The notes under the pieces are model-generated. The model was not told the DNA's origin, searched no databases, and saw only the letters and a program-made list of their open reading frames with translations. From positions 1-64,000 of the forward strand of contig CASFXG010000001.1 in assembly GCA_949298635.1 (NCBI GenBank): a stretch of DNA of 64,000 bases. The letters run 5' to 3'. Numbering within the stretch: the first letter of the stretch is position 1; each line of letters starts with the position of its first letter. Positions 1 through 8,818 of the stretch are shown here, piece by piece. Source of the DNA: an uncultured Coriobacteriaceae bacterium. GTDB taxonomy: Bacteria; Actinomycetota; Coriobacteriia; Coriobacteriales; Coriobacteriaceae. Both the position numbers and the translations under genes were made by a program.

Positions 1-14
1 CTTTGTATCAAAAA

Positions 15-90
15 CGACACGAACGTACCCGTCCCCAAAGTGACGCCCCCGGCGCCCCCGGCACAAACCAACCCGTTCCCAAAGTGACGC
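15..90. repeat. REP-like GTCCCCAAAGTG repeats upstream of cmk
   Basis: Two short copies of the intergenic repeat that recurs through this window: CCCGTCCCCAAAGTGACGC near 28-46 and CCCGTTCCCAAAGTGACGC near 72-90. They match the right arms of the hairpins at 11540-11670 and 16456-16515. The opposite arms are not seen here and may lie left of the window edge. No gene is visible in 1-172. Confidence 0.6.
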
Positions 91-121
91 GGCACGGCAG
101 CAAAGCGAGGGAGCGTTCTAG

Positions 122-144
122 TACAATGGGGTTCTTGAGAACCC
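122..144 (+). promoter_or_regulatory. putative cmk operon -10 and operator-like dyad
   Basis: A -10-like TACAAT at 122-127 is followed at once by the dyad GGGTTCT-TG-AGAACCC (129-144), which would cover the transcription start of the cmk-plsC-ispH operon. No good -35 is visible. A transcription-factor operator or leader hairpin is an inference from position and symmetry only. Confidence 0.35.
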
Positions 145-172
145 GTATGACAGGGTAGGAAGGGATTCCAGA

Positions 173-850
173 ATGATCGTGGCAATCGACGGGCCTGCCG
201 GCTCGGGTAAATCGACCATAGCGAGCGCGCTCGCGAAGCGCTTCGGCTTCGAGAAGCTCGATACCGGCGCGATGTACCGTGCCGTAGCGTTCACTGCACA
301 GGATCGCGGCATCGATCTTGACGACGAAGACGCCGTCACCGCACTTGCGCACGAGGTGACGATTCGCTTCGCGCCGGGCGAGGGCATGAGCCGCATCACC
401 GTCGACGGCCGCGATGTGAGCCGCGAGATTCGCACACCCGCCGTTGACTCGACCGTCTCCAAAGTTGCCGCCTACGCCGGGGTGCGCAAAGCCATGCTCG
501 AGCCACAGCGTGCAGCGGCGCAGGAACATGATATCGTCGCAGAAGGGCGCGATATCGGCACCGTCGTCTTTCCCAAAGCCGACGTCAAGGTCTTCCTCAC
601 TGCCGACCCGCGCGAGCGTGCGCGCCGCCGCGTGCTTCAGCGCCATGAGGGTGAGACAGTCGAGCCCGTCGCCCTCGAGCACGAAGTTGATGAGACCCTT
701 GCCGCCCTCGAGCGCCGCGATGCCGCGGATTCCGGTCGCGCCGTCGCCCCGCTTGTCGAGGCCGAAGATGCCGTCGAGATCGATTCCACGGCCTATACCA
801 TCGACGAGGTCTGTGACCAGATTTCCGAGCTCATCGAAGAGAGGCGCTAA
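173..850 (+). CDS. cmk: Cytidylate kinase
   Basis: CMP/dCMP kinase (225 aa, full family length), phosphorylating CMP to CDP in the cytosol; CDP feeds dCTP and CDP-diacylglycerol synthesis. The P-loop GPAGSGKST is at residues 7-15 and the substrate-region motif DTGAMYR at 30-36. The ATG follows an AGGAAGG ribosome site. First gene of a tight (+) cluster: plsC begins 3 bases after its stop, and lipid genes dominate the next 7 kb. Family identity is clear. Confidence 0.97.
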   Translation: MIVAIDGPAGSGKSTIASALAKRFGFEKLDTGAMYRAVAFTAQDRGIDLDDEDAVTALAHEVTIRFAPGEGMSRITVDGRDVSREIRTPAVDSTVSKVAAYAGVRKAMLEPQRAAAQEHDIVAEGRDIGTVVFPKADVKVFLTADPRERARRRVLQRHEGETVEPVALEHEVDETLAALERRDAADSGRAVAPLVEAEDAVEIDSTAYTIDEVCDQISELIEERR

Positions 851-853
851 CAT

Positions 854-1579
854 ATGGCACGCTTCTTCCACGACGAGGATTTCTACTACGACCGTGGCAT
901 GCGCGAGAACCCGCCTGCGATTCGGGCGCTCTACCTCGTGATCATCGGCATCCTCTTCGCGTTTTCCAAGATATATTGGCGCTGGCGCGTCGAGCGTGCC
1001 GAGGAACTTCTGCCAACGGGCGAGACCGGCTCCGTCATCATCTCGAACCATACCTCCATGGGCGAGGTCGTGGCGACGGTCTGCCACATCGTGCGCAGCG
1101 GACGCCGTGTCCGCCCCATCATGAAGTCCGAGTTCAACAAGAACCCCATCGTCAAATGGTTCTTCGCCCGTGTGGGCGGCATCCCCGTCGACAGGGGCAC
1201 GTCCGATATGAAGGCGCTTCGCCGCGCCCAGCATGCGCTCCAACGCGGCGAGGACGTGCTCATCTACCCTGAGGGCACGCGCATTCGCACCGACGATCAG
1301 CCGGTCGAGATCCACGGCGGCTTCGCCCTCATCGCCCAGATGGCGAAAGCGCCCGTGGTGCCGCTCGCCGTCTGCGGCTTCCGCGACGTGACGCCGCCGG
1401 GCAAACACATCATGCGGCCGGTGAAGACGTGGATTCGCTGCGGCGAGCGCCTCTCGCTTGACGATGCGCCCGCCGAGCTCAAGCGCCGCGAGCGCCTGCA
1501 ATGGCTCGAAGACGAATCCGTGCGCCGCATGTACGAGGTGCGCGATGCACTCCGTGAAGAGCATCCGGGGAGGCGGTAA
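854..1579 (+). CDS. plsC: 1-acyl-sn-glycerol-3-phosphate acyltransferase (PlsC family)
   Basis: Membrane-associated acyltransferase (241 aa) that makes phosphatidic acid from lysophosphatidic acid. One hydrophobic segment at about 27-41 would anchor it. The acceptor motif PEGTR is at 139-143. The catalytic HX4D motif reads NHTSMGE, so the usual Asp is Glu (H66, E71), a conservative but uncommon change. It sits between cmk and ispH with almost no spacing, and plsY and gpsA, the enzymes of the preceding steps, are 4 kb downstream. The family is clear; exact acyl-donor preference cannot be read from sequence. Confidence 0.9.
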   Translation: MARFFHDEDFYYDRGMRENPPAIRALYLVIIGILFAFSKIYWRWRVERAEELLPTGETGSVIISNHTSMGEVVATVCHIVRSGRRVRPIMKSEFNKNPIVKWFFARVGGIPVDRGTSDMKALRRAQHALQRGEDVLIYPEGTRIRTDDQPVEIHGGFALIAQMAKAPVVPLAVCGFRDVTPPGKHIMRPVKTWIRCGERLSLDDAPAELKRRERLQWLEDESVRRMYEVRDALREEHPGRR

Positions 1580-1580
1580 C

Positions 1581-2432
1581 GTGGCTGCCAAGATCGTGGT
1601 CGCCGAGCATGCGGGCGCCTGCTACGGGGTCGAACGCGCGCTCAAGCTCGCGCGGCAGGCCGGTGAGGCCGCGGGTGCACCGGTGCATACCTTGGGACCC
1701 CTCATCCACAACCCCCTCGTAGTGCGCGACCTGGAAGCTGCCGGCGTCGAGCTCGCCGAAACCCTCGATGACGCCCGTGAGGGCACGCTCATCATCCGCA
1801 CCCACGGCGTGGTGCCCGAAGTTATCGAGGAGGCACGCGGGCGTGGCCTCGAGGTGCTGGACGCCACCTGCCCGTATGTGAAGAAAGTCCACGAGGCGGC
1901 CGCCAAGCTCGTCGCCGAGGGCTATCAGCTGCTCGTCATCGGCGAGGCAGGACATCCCGAGGTCGAGGGCATCCTCGGCCATGCCGGTCCCGGTGCTCGA
2001 GTCGTGAGCGAGGCCGAAGAGCTCGATCGCATCAAGCTTGGTAGCAAGGTCGGCGTCGTCGTCCAGACCACGCAGACCGCGGCACGCCTCGCCGAGGTCA
2101 CGTCCGCGCTCGTCGGTCGCGTTCGCGAGCTGCGCATCGTGAACACCATCTGCAAGGCGACGGGGGAGCGCCAGCGCGCCGCGGCTGAGCTCGCCGCTGT
2201 ATCCGACTGCATGGTCGTTGTGGGCGGTAAGAACTCCGGCAATACGCGCCGCCTCGCCGAAATCTGCTTCGACATCTGCGCGCACACGTACCATATCGAG
2301 TCCGAGCAGGAACTCGAGGCCGCGTGGTTCATCGGCGCGCGTATCATCGGCATCACCGCCGGCGCCTCGACGCCGCAGGCGCATATCGACCGCGTGCGCG
2401 CAAGCATACAAGAGCTGGTCGACGCCTCATGA
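1581..2432 (+). CDS. ispH: 4-hydroxy-3-methylbut-2-enyl diphosphate reductase
   Basis: Last enzyme of the MEP isoprenoid pathway: reduces HMBPP to IPP and DMAPP using a [4Fe-4S] cluster. With a GTG start at 1581 (one base after the plsC stop, preceded by GGGGAGG) the protein is 283 aa, the usual size. The three cluster cysteines are C14 (GACYGV), C97 (ATCPYV) and C191 (NTICKATGERQ). The reading frame extends upstream into plsC, but that part has no similarity to IspH. DMAPP is also the substrate of MiaA, encoded at 23704. Confidence 0.96.
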   Translation: MAAKIVVAEHAGACYGVERALKLARQAGEAAGAPVHTLGPLIHNPLVVRDLEAAGVELAETLDDAREGTLIIRTHGVVPEVIEEARGRGLEVLDATCPYVKKVHEAAAKLVAEGYQLLVIGEAGHPEVEGILGHAGPGARVVSEAEELDRIKLGSKVGVVVQTTQTAARLAEVTSALVGRVRELRIVNTICKATGERQRAAAELAAVSDCMVVVGGKNSGNTRRLAEICFDICAHTYHIESEQELEAAWFIGARIIGITAGASTPQAHIDRVRASIQELVDAS

Positions 2433-3841
2433 CCGATACGCCGCAGATTCCGCCTTACGCCGCTGCCCGCGCTGATTACGCCCGTGAGCGCGATGCCGAC
2501 GCCCAAGGAGCGCTGGTTACAGCGGTCGCACAGGATTCTCCCGCATACGATGCCGGCATCGAGCGCGGCATGCGCGTGCTCGAGGTGAACGGCGTCGCGC
2601 TCATGGATATGATCGACTGGCTCTGGGAGGCTTCTGACGCCGTGTGCGAGCTCACGGTGCTCGACCCGCGCGACGGCTCCGTTGAGAGCGCCGTGCTCGA
2701 GCGCCTTCCCGGCGAGGACTGGGGCATCGAGTTCGACGGCGCGGTCTTCGACGGCATGCGCACCTGCGTGAACGCCTGCACATTCTGTTTCATGCGGATG
2801 CTCCCGCCACACATGCGCGGCACGCTCTACATCCGCGACGACGATTACCGGCTGAGCTTTCTGCAGGGGAACTTCGTCACCCTCACGAACCTCAGTGAAG
2901 GCGATATCGAGCGCATCATCTCGCATCGCCTGAGCCCCATGAATGTGTCGCTCCATGCCGTCTCGCCCAACGTGCGCCGCCGCCTTATGGGCAAAAACGC
3001 TGCACGCGGTATGGATGCGCTCGAGCGCCTCATCGATGCCGACATCGAGATCCATGCGCAGATCGTGCTCGTCCCCGGCGAGAACGATGGCGAGGAGCTC
3101 GACCGCACGCTTGCATGGTGCGCCGCTCGGCCGCAGGTCACGAGCCTCGGCATCGTGCCGCTCGGCTATACCCGGTTCCAGACGAGGTTCACCTCTTCGT
3201 ATTCAGACGATCCCGCTTCCGCTCGCGCGGTCATCGAACAGGTTCGCCCCTTCCAAGAGGCGGCGCGCAAGCGCTACGGACGAACGGTGTTCCAGCTCGC
3301 CGACGAGTTCTATCTCGATGCGGGCATCGAAGTGCCGCCCGCGGACTCCTACGACGGCTACCCGCAGTACTACGACGGCATCGGGATGATCCGAAGCTAT
3401 CTCGATGAAACGGCCGAAGTGCTCGCTGATTCTTCCGACAAACTCTCTCGCGTCCGTGAGCATCTTGAGCGGGAGGGCAGGGAACTCGTCGTCCTGAGCG
3501 GTGTCGCCGCCGCTCGGACCGTTGCGAACTTCGTGGCATCGCCTCAGCTTGGCGGCCGCGTTGCAACCATCACCAATGAATACTTTGGCGGCAACGTCGA
3601 TGTCACCGGTCTTATGTGCGCCTGCGATATCCTCGAGCAGCTGCCCGACGATCTTTCGCAGGTTATGCTGATTGTGCCGGACGTCATCTTCAATGCGGAC
3701 GGCTGCACGCTGGACGGGTATCATCGAAGCTGTCTTATCGAAGATCTAGAGGCGCGCGGGGCGAAGGTCGCGGTGTCATCGACGATGCCACAAGACCTCA
3801 TCCACACGCTCGCTTGCGAGACGTCTGCACCGGGCATGTGA
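2429..3841 (+). CDS. PDZ / radical SAM / DUF512 iron-sulfur protein
   Basis: Uncharacterised but widely conserved family (470 aa). An N-terminal PDZ-like domain (about 27-80, with DAGIERGMRVLEVNG) is followed by a radical-SAM-type cysteine motif CVNACTFC (C113, C117, C120) and a C-terminal DUF512 region. The start overlaps the ispH stop as ATGA, so it is co-translated with the isoprenoid gene. DUF512 genes often lie just upstream of der, as here. The substrate is unknown. The cysteines and PDZ fold suggest a [4Fe-4S] enzyme or redox protein that docks on a peptide, which is inference. Confidence 0.85.
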   Translation: MTDTPQIPPYAAARADYARERDADAQGALVTAVAQDSPAYDAGIERGMRVLEVNGVALMDMIDWLWEASDAVCELTVLDPRDGSVESAVLERLPGEDWGIEFDGAVFDGMRTCVNACTFCFMRMLPPHMRGTLYIRDDDYRLSFLQGNFVTLTNLSEGDIERIISHRLSPMNVSLHAVSPNVRRRLMGKNAARGMDALERLIDADIEIHAQIVLVPGENDGEELDRTLAWCAARPQVTSLGIVPLGYTRFQTRFTSSYSDDPASARAVIEQVRPFQEAARKRYGRTVFQLADEFYLDAGIEVPPADSYDGYPQYYDGIGMIRSYLDETAEVLADSSDKLSRVREHLEREGRELVVLSGVAAARTVANFVASPQLGGRVATITNEYFGGNVDVTGLMCACDILEQLPDDLSQVMLIVPDVIFNADGCTLDGYHRSCLIEDLEARGAKVAVSSTMPQDLIHTLACETSAPGM

Positions 3842-3888
3842 GACTTTAAGACCTGGTGTGAATGTCTCACTTACGAACAGGAGTGCCT

Positions 3889-5229
3889 ATGAAACCTGTC
3901 GTCGCGATCGTTGGGCGACCGAACGTCGGCAAATCGACGCTCGTGAACCGCCTGGCAGGCACGAACGACGCCATCGTCCATGAAAGCCGCGGCGTGACGC
4001 GCGACCGCTCATACCACGATGCCGATTGGAACGGCCGCGAGTTCATCCTCGTCGACACGGGCGGCATCGAGCCCATGAAGAGCGATGACGTCTTCTCGAC
4101 GTCCATCCGCGACCAGGCGCTTGCCGCTGCGGAAGAGGCCGATGTCGTCCTTTTCGTCGTCGACGGCTCCGTGGGCGTTACAGAGGAGGACGAATCTGTC
4201 GCGCGTATGCTCAAGCGTGTGAAAAAGCCCATTTTGCTCTTGGTGAACAAGCTCGATAACCCCGCGCGCGAGGACGAGCGCCTCTGGGAGTTTTACTCGC
4301 TTGGCATCGGCGACCCGAGGCCCATCTCTGCGCACCATGGCCACGGTACGGGCGACTTGCTCGATGAAGTTGTTGCGCTTCTGCCTGAGGAAGAGGACGA
4401 AGACCCCGGTCTGTACCCAGACGCGCTCGGTGTGGCGATCATCGGCCGCCCGAACGCCGGCAAGTCTTCGCTCTTCAACAAGGTCATCGGCTCCGAGCGC
4501 TCCATCGTCTCGGACATTGCGGGCACCACGCGCGACGCCATCGACACCTATATCGAGCGCGAGGGGCGCCGCTACCGCTTGGTGGACACGGCGGGTATCC
4601 GCAAGAAGAGCACCGTCTACGAGAACATCGAGTACTACTCCATGGTGCGGGGACTCCGTGCCATCGACCGCGCCGACGTGGCCCTCCTCGTCATAGACTC
4701 CGGCGTGGGCATGACCGAGCAGGATCAGAAGGTCGCGAACCTCGCCATCGAGCGCGGATGTGCCCTCGTGATCCTCCTCAACAAGTGGGACCTCCTCGAC
4801 GATGACTACAAGCGCGAGAAGGCGCTCGACACCGTCGCCCGCCGCATGACGCTCGCTCCCTGGGCGCCCATGCTGCGCATCTCCGCGCTCACCGGTCGTT
4901 CGGTCGAGAAGATCTGGAAGCTCATCGACGAGGCCGCCGCTGAACGTGCCAAGACCATCTCGACCTCGGCACTCAACCGCTTCCTCACGGGGATGCGCGA
5001 GTTCGGCCATACCATCGTAGACGGCAAGCGCCGCCTGCGCATGCATTACGTCACGCAGACCGGCACGAACCCGCCGGCGTTTACCTTCTTCGTGAATCAT
5101 CCTGACCTCGTGAACGACACGTACCGCCGCTACGTTGAAAACCGTATGCGCACGGAGTTCGGCTTTAAGGGCACGCCCATCCGCCTCTATTTTCACAAGA
5201 AGAACGACCGCAACGGGACGGGGGAGTAG
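3889..5229 (+). CDS. der: Ribosome biogenesis GTPase Der (EngA)
   Basis: Double-Era-like GTPase (446 aa) needed for 50S subunit assembly. Two G domains are visible: GRPNVGKST at 9-17 and GRPNAGKSS at about 185-193, each with DTGG/DTAG and NKxD motifs, then a C-terminal KH-like domain. The ATG at 3889 follows AACAGGAG; an in-frame ATG 27 bases upstream lacks a ribosome site. plsY begins one base after the stop. Confidence 0.97.
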   Translation: MKPVVAIVGRPNVGKSTLVNRLAGTNDAIVHESRGVTRDRSYHDADWNGREFILVDTGGIEPMKSDDVFSTSIRDQALAAAEEADVVLFVVDGSVGVTEEDESVARMLKRVKKPILLLVNKLDNPAREDERLWEFYSLGIGDPRPISAHHGHGTGDLLDEVVALLPEEEDEDPGLYPDALGVAIIGRPNAGKSSLFNKVIGSERSIVSDIAGTTRDAIDTYIEREGRRYRLVDTAGIRKKSTVYENIEYYSMVRGLRAIDRADVALLVIDSGVGMTEQDQKVANLAIERGCALVILLNKWDLLDDDYKREKALDTVARRMTLAPWAPMLRISALTGRSVEKIWKLIDEAAAERAKTISTSALNRFLTGMREFGHTIVDGKRRLRMHYVTQTGTNPPAFTFFVNHPDLVNDTYRRYVENRMRTEFGFKGTPIRLYFHKKNDRNGTGE

Positions 5230-5230
5230 C

Positions 5231-5893
5231 ATGTATGGGGTAAGTACTGCCGTTTATGCCACGCTTGGCTTCATGCTCGTGTCCTATCTGATCTGCGGTA
5301 TTCCCTTTGGAAAGATCCTTGCGAAGGCGATGAGCCACAAGGATCTCCAGCAGGAGGGGTCGGGCAATATCGGCACCACGAATGCGCTGCGCGTCGCAGG
5401 GCCCAAGGTTGCTGCCATCACACTCGCCTGCGACCTGCTCAAGGGCACGATCTGCATGAGGGCTGCCATCGCCGTCCTATGGAATGTTCCCTGGGTTCCG
5501 GAGGTCGATGTCCAGCTCATGGTTGCCTTCGTCGCCCTCGCATGCCTCTATGGCCACATCTTTTCCCCGTACCTTAATTTCCACGGCGGAAAGGGCATCG
5601 CTACGGGCGTCGGCATCCTCTTCGGCTTCTTCTGGCCGCTTGCCATCATTCATCTCGCGATCTTCATCGTACTCGTTGCGATTACTAAATACGTCTCCGT
5701 GGGTTCGATCGTGACCGCGGCGCTCGTGCCGCTTACCGTTTCGATTCTCGTGCCTAATCTTTCACTTGCCGTCATCGCCGTATGGGCGGTGCTCGGGTGG
5801 AGTGTCGTCGCCGCGCACCATGCCAACATCGGCCGGCTCCGTGCCGGTACGGAATCGAAAATCTCGTTCGGCTCGAAAAAGGAGGACGCGTAG
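5231..5893 (+). CDS. plsY: Acyl-phosphate:glycerol-3-phosphate acyltransferase
   Basis: Integral membrane enzyme (220 aa) that acylates glycerol-3-phosphate from acyl-phosphate, the first step of phospholipid synthesis in bacteria of this type. Signature motifs are EGSGNIGTTNALR (42-54) and HGGKGIATG near 117-125; several hydrophobic helices span the protein. ATG 5231 is used, preceded by GGGGAG in the der tail. gpsA follows with no gap, pairing substrate supply with its use. Confidence 0.95.
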   Translation: MYGVSTAVYATLGFMLVSYLICGIPFGKILAKAMSHKDLQQEGSGNIGTTNALRVAGPKVAAITLACDLLKGTICMRAAIAVLWNVPWVPEVDVQLMVAFVALACLYGHIFSPYLNFHGGKGIATGVGILFGFFWPLAIIHLAIFIVLVAITKYVSVGSIVTAALVPLTVSILVPNLSLAVIAVWAVLGWSVVAAHHANIGRLRAGTESKISFGSKKEDA

Positions 5894-6910
5894 ATGAAGG
5901 TCGCAGTTATCGGTGCCGGTTCCTGGGGAACGGCGATCGCCGGCGTCGCGGCGGTGCGTGCCGATGACGTCGTGCTTTGGTCACACGACGAGCCCGTGCC
6001 CGCCGGTATCAACGAGCATCACAAGAACCCGCTCTACCTCACCGATTATATCCTTCCGGATAACGTCCGCTCCACGGGCGAATTCCACGAGGCGCTCGAC
6101 GGCGCGGACGGCGTCATCGTCGTCGTGCCGTCGCCGTTCATCCGCTCGACCATTCATGCCGCGGCGAACGAGTTCGCGCCGGACGTTCCGGTGCTCGTCC
6201 TCACCAAGGGCATCGAGCCCGGGACTGGCAAGCTCATGACGGAGGTCGTGGAGGAAGAGATCGGCAACCCCAGCCGCATCGCTGCGCTCTCCGGCCCCAA
6301 CCATGCCGAGGAGATCTGCCGCGGTACGCTCGCGGCGGCCGTCATCGCCTCAGAGCACCCCGGTGTGGTCGAGTTCTTCAAGAGCCTGCTCATCTCGCCG
6401 AATTTCAGGCTCTATGCCTCGAGTGACGTGGTGGGTATCGAAACCTGCGGCGCCGTGAAAAACGTCATCGCCATCGTTTGTGGCATCGCGGCCGGCTCGG
6501 GCTACGGCGACAACACGCTCGCGCTCATCATGACGCGCGGCCTGGCCGAGATCAGCCGCATCGTCTGTGCGCGCGGCGGTGACCCCATGACCTGCATGGG
6601 ACTTGCCGGTATGGGCGACCTCGTGGTGACGTGCACCTCGCCGCATTCGCGCAACCGCTCTTTCGGCGTGGCGTTCGCGCAGGGAGAATCGCTCGAAGAG
6701 TACCAGGCTCGCACGCACATGATCGTCGAGGGTGCCGCCGCAGTGAAAAGCACGGCTGAGCTCGCACGCGAGCTGGGCGTCGAAGCGCCCATCACGTGCT
6801 GTCTGGAGGCCGCGCTCTACCACGGCATGACGCTCGACGAGGCGCTCGAGACGCTCGTGAACCGTGAGCCCACCGAGGAGTTCTACGGGCTCAATCGAGA
6901 AGGCTGCTAA
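5894..6910 (+). CDS. gpsA: NAD(P)-dependent glycerol-3-phosphate dehydrogenase
   Basis: Reduces dihydroxyacetone phosphate to sn-glycerol-3-phosphate, the PlsY substrate (338 aa). The Rossmann motif GAGSWG is at 7-12. The family motifs LTKGIEP, LSGPNHAEE and GAVKNV (with the catalytic Lys) are present. The start codon follows directly on the plsY stop, so translation is probably coupled. Confidence 0.97.
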   Translation: MKVAVIGAGSWGTAIAGVAAVRADDVVLWSHDEPVPAGINEHHKNPLYLTDYILPDNVRSTGEFHEALDGADGVIVVVPSPFIRSTIHAAANEFAPDVPVLVLTKGIEPGTGKLMTEVVEEEIGNPSRIAALSGPNHAEEICRGTLAAAVIASEHPGVVEFFKSLLISPNFRLYASSDVVGIETCGAVKNVIAIVCGIAAGSGYGDNTLALIMTRGLAEISRIVCARGGDPMTCMGLAGMGDLVVTCTSPHSRNRSFGVAFAQGESLEEYQARTHMIVEGAAAVKSTAELARELGVEAPITCCLEAALYHGMTLDEALETLVNREPTEEFYGLNREGC

Positions 6911-6970
6911 CGCGCGGGACACCGACCTGCGCGTCCGCAATCATCGCACATCAGCTAGGAAGGGGACGCC

Positions 6971-7648
6971 ATGGAACCTCAGGCGCTCATCTCGCCTTCG
7001 ATTCTCTCTGCCGACATCGCGAACCTCGAGCACGACCTTGCACGCATCTCGAGTGCAGACCTCATCCATATCGACGTGATGGACGGCCACTTCACCGGCA
7101 ACCTCACGTTCGGGCCGAACGTCGTCGCCGCATGCAAGCGCGTGTGCGCGGCTCCGCTCGACGTGCATATGATGGTCACGAATCCGGATGCCACGATCGA
7201 CTGGTACCTCGATGCGGGCGCCGACATCATCACCGTGCATGCAGAGGCGTCGACGCACCTGCACCGCACGGTCGCGCATATCAAGGAGCGCGGGGCGCAA
7301 GCCGGTGCGGTTCTGAACCCAGCCACGCCCGTCGGCGTGCTCGAGGACATCCTGCCCGATCTCGATATGGTGCTCCTCATGAGCGTGAACCCCGGGTTCG
7401 GCGGGCAGAGCTTCATAGAGGGTACCTATGCGAAGATCGCACGCCTGCGCGAGCTCTGTGAGCGCGTCAGTGCGCAGCCGCGTATCGAGATCGACGGCGG
7501 TATCTCCGAGAAGAACATTGCGAAGGTCGCGGCGGCGGGTGCCGATACCTTCGTCGCGGGCTCTGCGGTGTATAACGCCGAAGATCCCAACGCGATGATC
7601 GCGCGTCTGCGCACGCTTGCGCAGGACGCCCTCGAGGCCGCACGATGA
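6971..7648 (+). CDS. rpe: Ribulose-phosphate 3-epimerase
   Basis: Interconverts ribulose-5-P and xylulose-5-P in the pentose phosphate pathway (225 aa TIM barrel). Motifs: SILSADIANLEHD at the N-terminus, HIDVMDGHFTGNLTFGP with the metal-binding His/Asp pair, SVNPGFGGQSF, and the phosphate-binding DGGI near the C-terminus. A ribosome site AGGAAGGGG precedes the ATG. It overlaps the next gene by ATGA. Confidence 0.97.
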   Translation: MEPQALISPSILSADIANLEHDLARISSADLIHIDVMDGHFTGNLTFGPNVVAACKRVCAAPLDVHMMVTNPDATIDWYLDAGADIITVHAEASTHLHRTVAHIKERGAQAGAVLNPATPVGVLEDILPDLDMVLLMSVNPGFGGQSFIEGTYAKIARLRELCERVSAQPRIEIDGGISEKNIAKVAAAGADTFVAGSAVYNAEDPNAMIARLRTLAQDALEAAR

Positions 7649-8814
7649 CCCTGTCTGCCCCGTACGTTAACCTCGATTATGCCGCCTCGACACCGCTTCG
7701 CGCTGAGGCGCTCGAGGCTATGCGCTCCTACGATGTCTCGCCGATTGCAGGGGCGAATCCTAACTCGCTCCATTCGCTCGGTCGCGAGGCCGCACGGGTG
7801 CTCGAAGAGGCGCGGCGCTCCGTCGCCTCGTCGCTTGGGCGCGGCGTGCGACCTCAGGAAGTCGTCTTCACCTCGGGCGGCACGGAGGCGAACGTGCTCG
7901 CCCTCCTCGGCATCGCCGAGGCGGTGCGGGCGAAAGATCCCGCGCGCACGCGCATCGTCACGTCAGCGATCGAGCACGACTCCATACTCGACAACATTCC
8001 GGCTCTGCATGCTGCGGGGTTTGCCGTTGATATCGTGAAGCCGGGTGTGCGCGGCGTCATCGAGGTCTCGACGCTTGAAGAGACGCTCGATGATCACGTT
8101 GCGCTCGTATCCATCATGTTCGCAAACAACGAGACCGGGGCGCTCCAGCCGATAGGGGAACTCGCGCGCGCTGCGCACGCGGTGGGTGCGAACTTCCACA
8201 CCGACGCCATCCAGGGGTATCTTCATGCACCGCTCGATGTGAACGACCTGGGCGTAGACGCTCTGTCGCTCGCCGGGCATAAGGTGGGGGCACCGGTCTC
8301 CTGTGGTGCGCTCTATCTGCGCCGCGGCGTGCCTTTCACGCCGCAAGCGCGTGGTGGCGGCCAAGAGGCGGGTAGGCGGCCGGGAACGCAGGATGTGCGT
8401 TCGGCGCTCGCGCTTGCCGCCGTTGCACGCGCCCTCGCACCTAGCGTGGCGGGGGAGTGGCTCAGACTTCGCACGCTCTCGGACGCGCTATACGCACGAC
8501 TGCTTTCATCGCCGCGTATCCATGCGACGCTCGGGGTTCCGCTGCCTGAAGATCGTCTTGGCGGGATCGTGTCCATCTTCGTCGACGGCTTTGAATCGGA
8601 GGAACTCATCTTGCAGCTCGACCAGCACGGCTTTTGCGTTTCCGCGGGCTCTGCTTGCTCGAGTGCGAGCGCCCAGGCAAGTCACGTGCTCACCGCCATG
8701 GGGCTTTCCGGCGATGCTGCAAACGGATCACTCCGCATTTCCTTCGATGACCGCGTCGATCCGGAAGCGCTCGATGCGTTTGCGGACGCGCTTCTTGCTA
8801 TCGTGGAAGGATGA
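7645..8814 (+). CDS. Cysteine desulfurase (NifS/IscS family)
   Basis: PLP enzyme (389 aa) that releases sulfur from cysteine for Fe-S clusters or thiolation. The PLP-binding lysine is K213 in LAGHKVGAP and the sulfur-accepting cysteine is C338 in SAGSACSS, with the short active-site spacing of the IscS-like group. No iscU or sufU is next to it, so the acceptor is not evident; ThiI, encoded at 61316 in this window, needs such a persulfide donor. Start ATG overlaps the rpe stop. Confidence 0.9.
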   Translation: MTLSAPYVNLDYAASTPLRAEALEAMRSYDVSPIAGANPNSLHSLGREAARVLEEARRSVASSLGRGVRPQEVVFTSGGTEANVLALLGIAEAVRAKDPARTRIVTSAIEHDSILDNIPALHAAGFAVDIVKPGVRGVIEVSTLEETLDDHVALVSIMFANNETGALQPIGELARAAHAVGANFHTDAIQGYLHAPLDVNDLGVDALSLAGHKVGAPVSCGALYLRRGVPFTPQARGGGQEAGRRPGTQDVRSALALAAVARALAPSVAGEWLRLRTLSDALYARLLSSPRIHATLGVPLPEDRLGGIVSIFVDGFESEELILQLDQHGFCVSAGSACSSASAQASHVLTAMGLSGDAANGSLRISFDDRVDPEALDAFADALLAIVEG

Positions 8815-8818
8815 GGCT

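Noticed and set aside
8-1591. Long minus-strand open frame opposite cmk and plsC
   Set aside because: Antisense shadow of two well-supported genes; open only because of high GC third positions. Protein has no recognisable domain.
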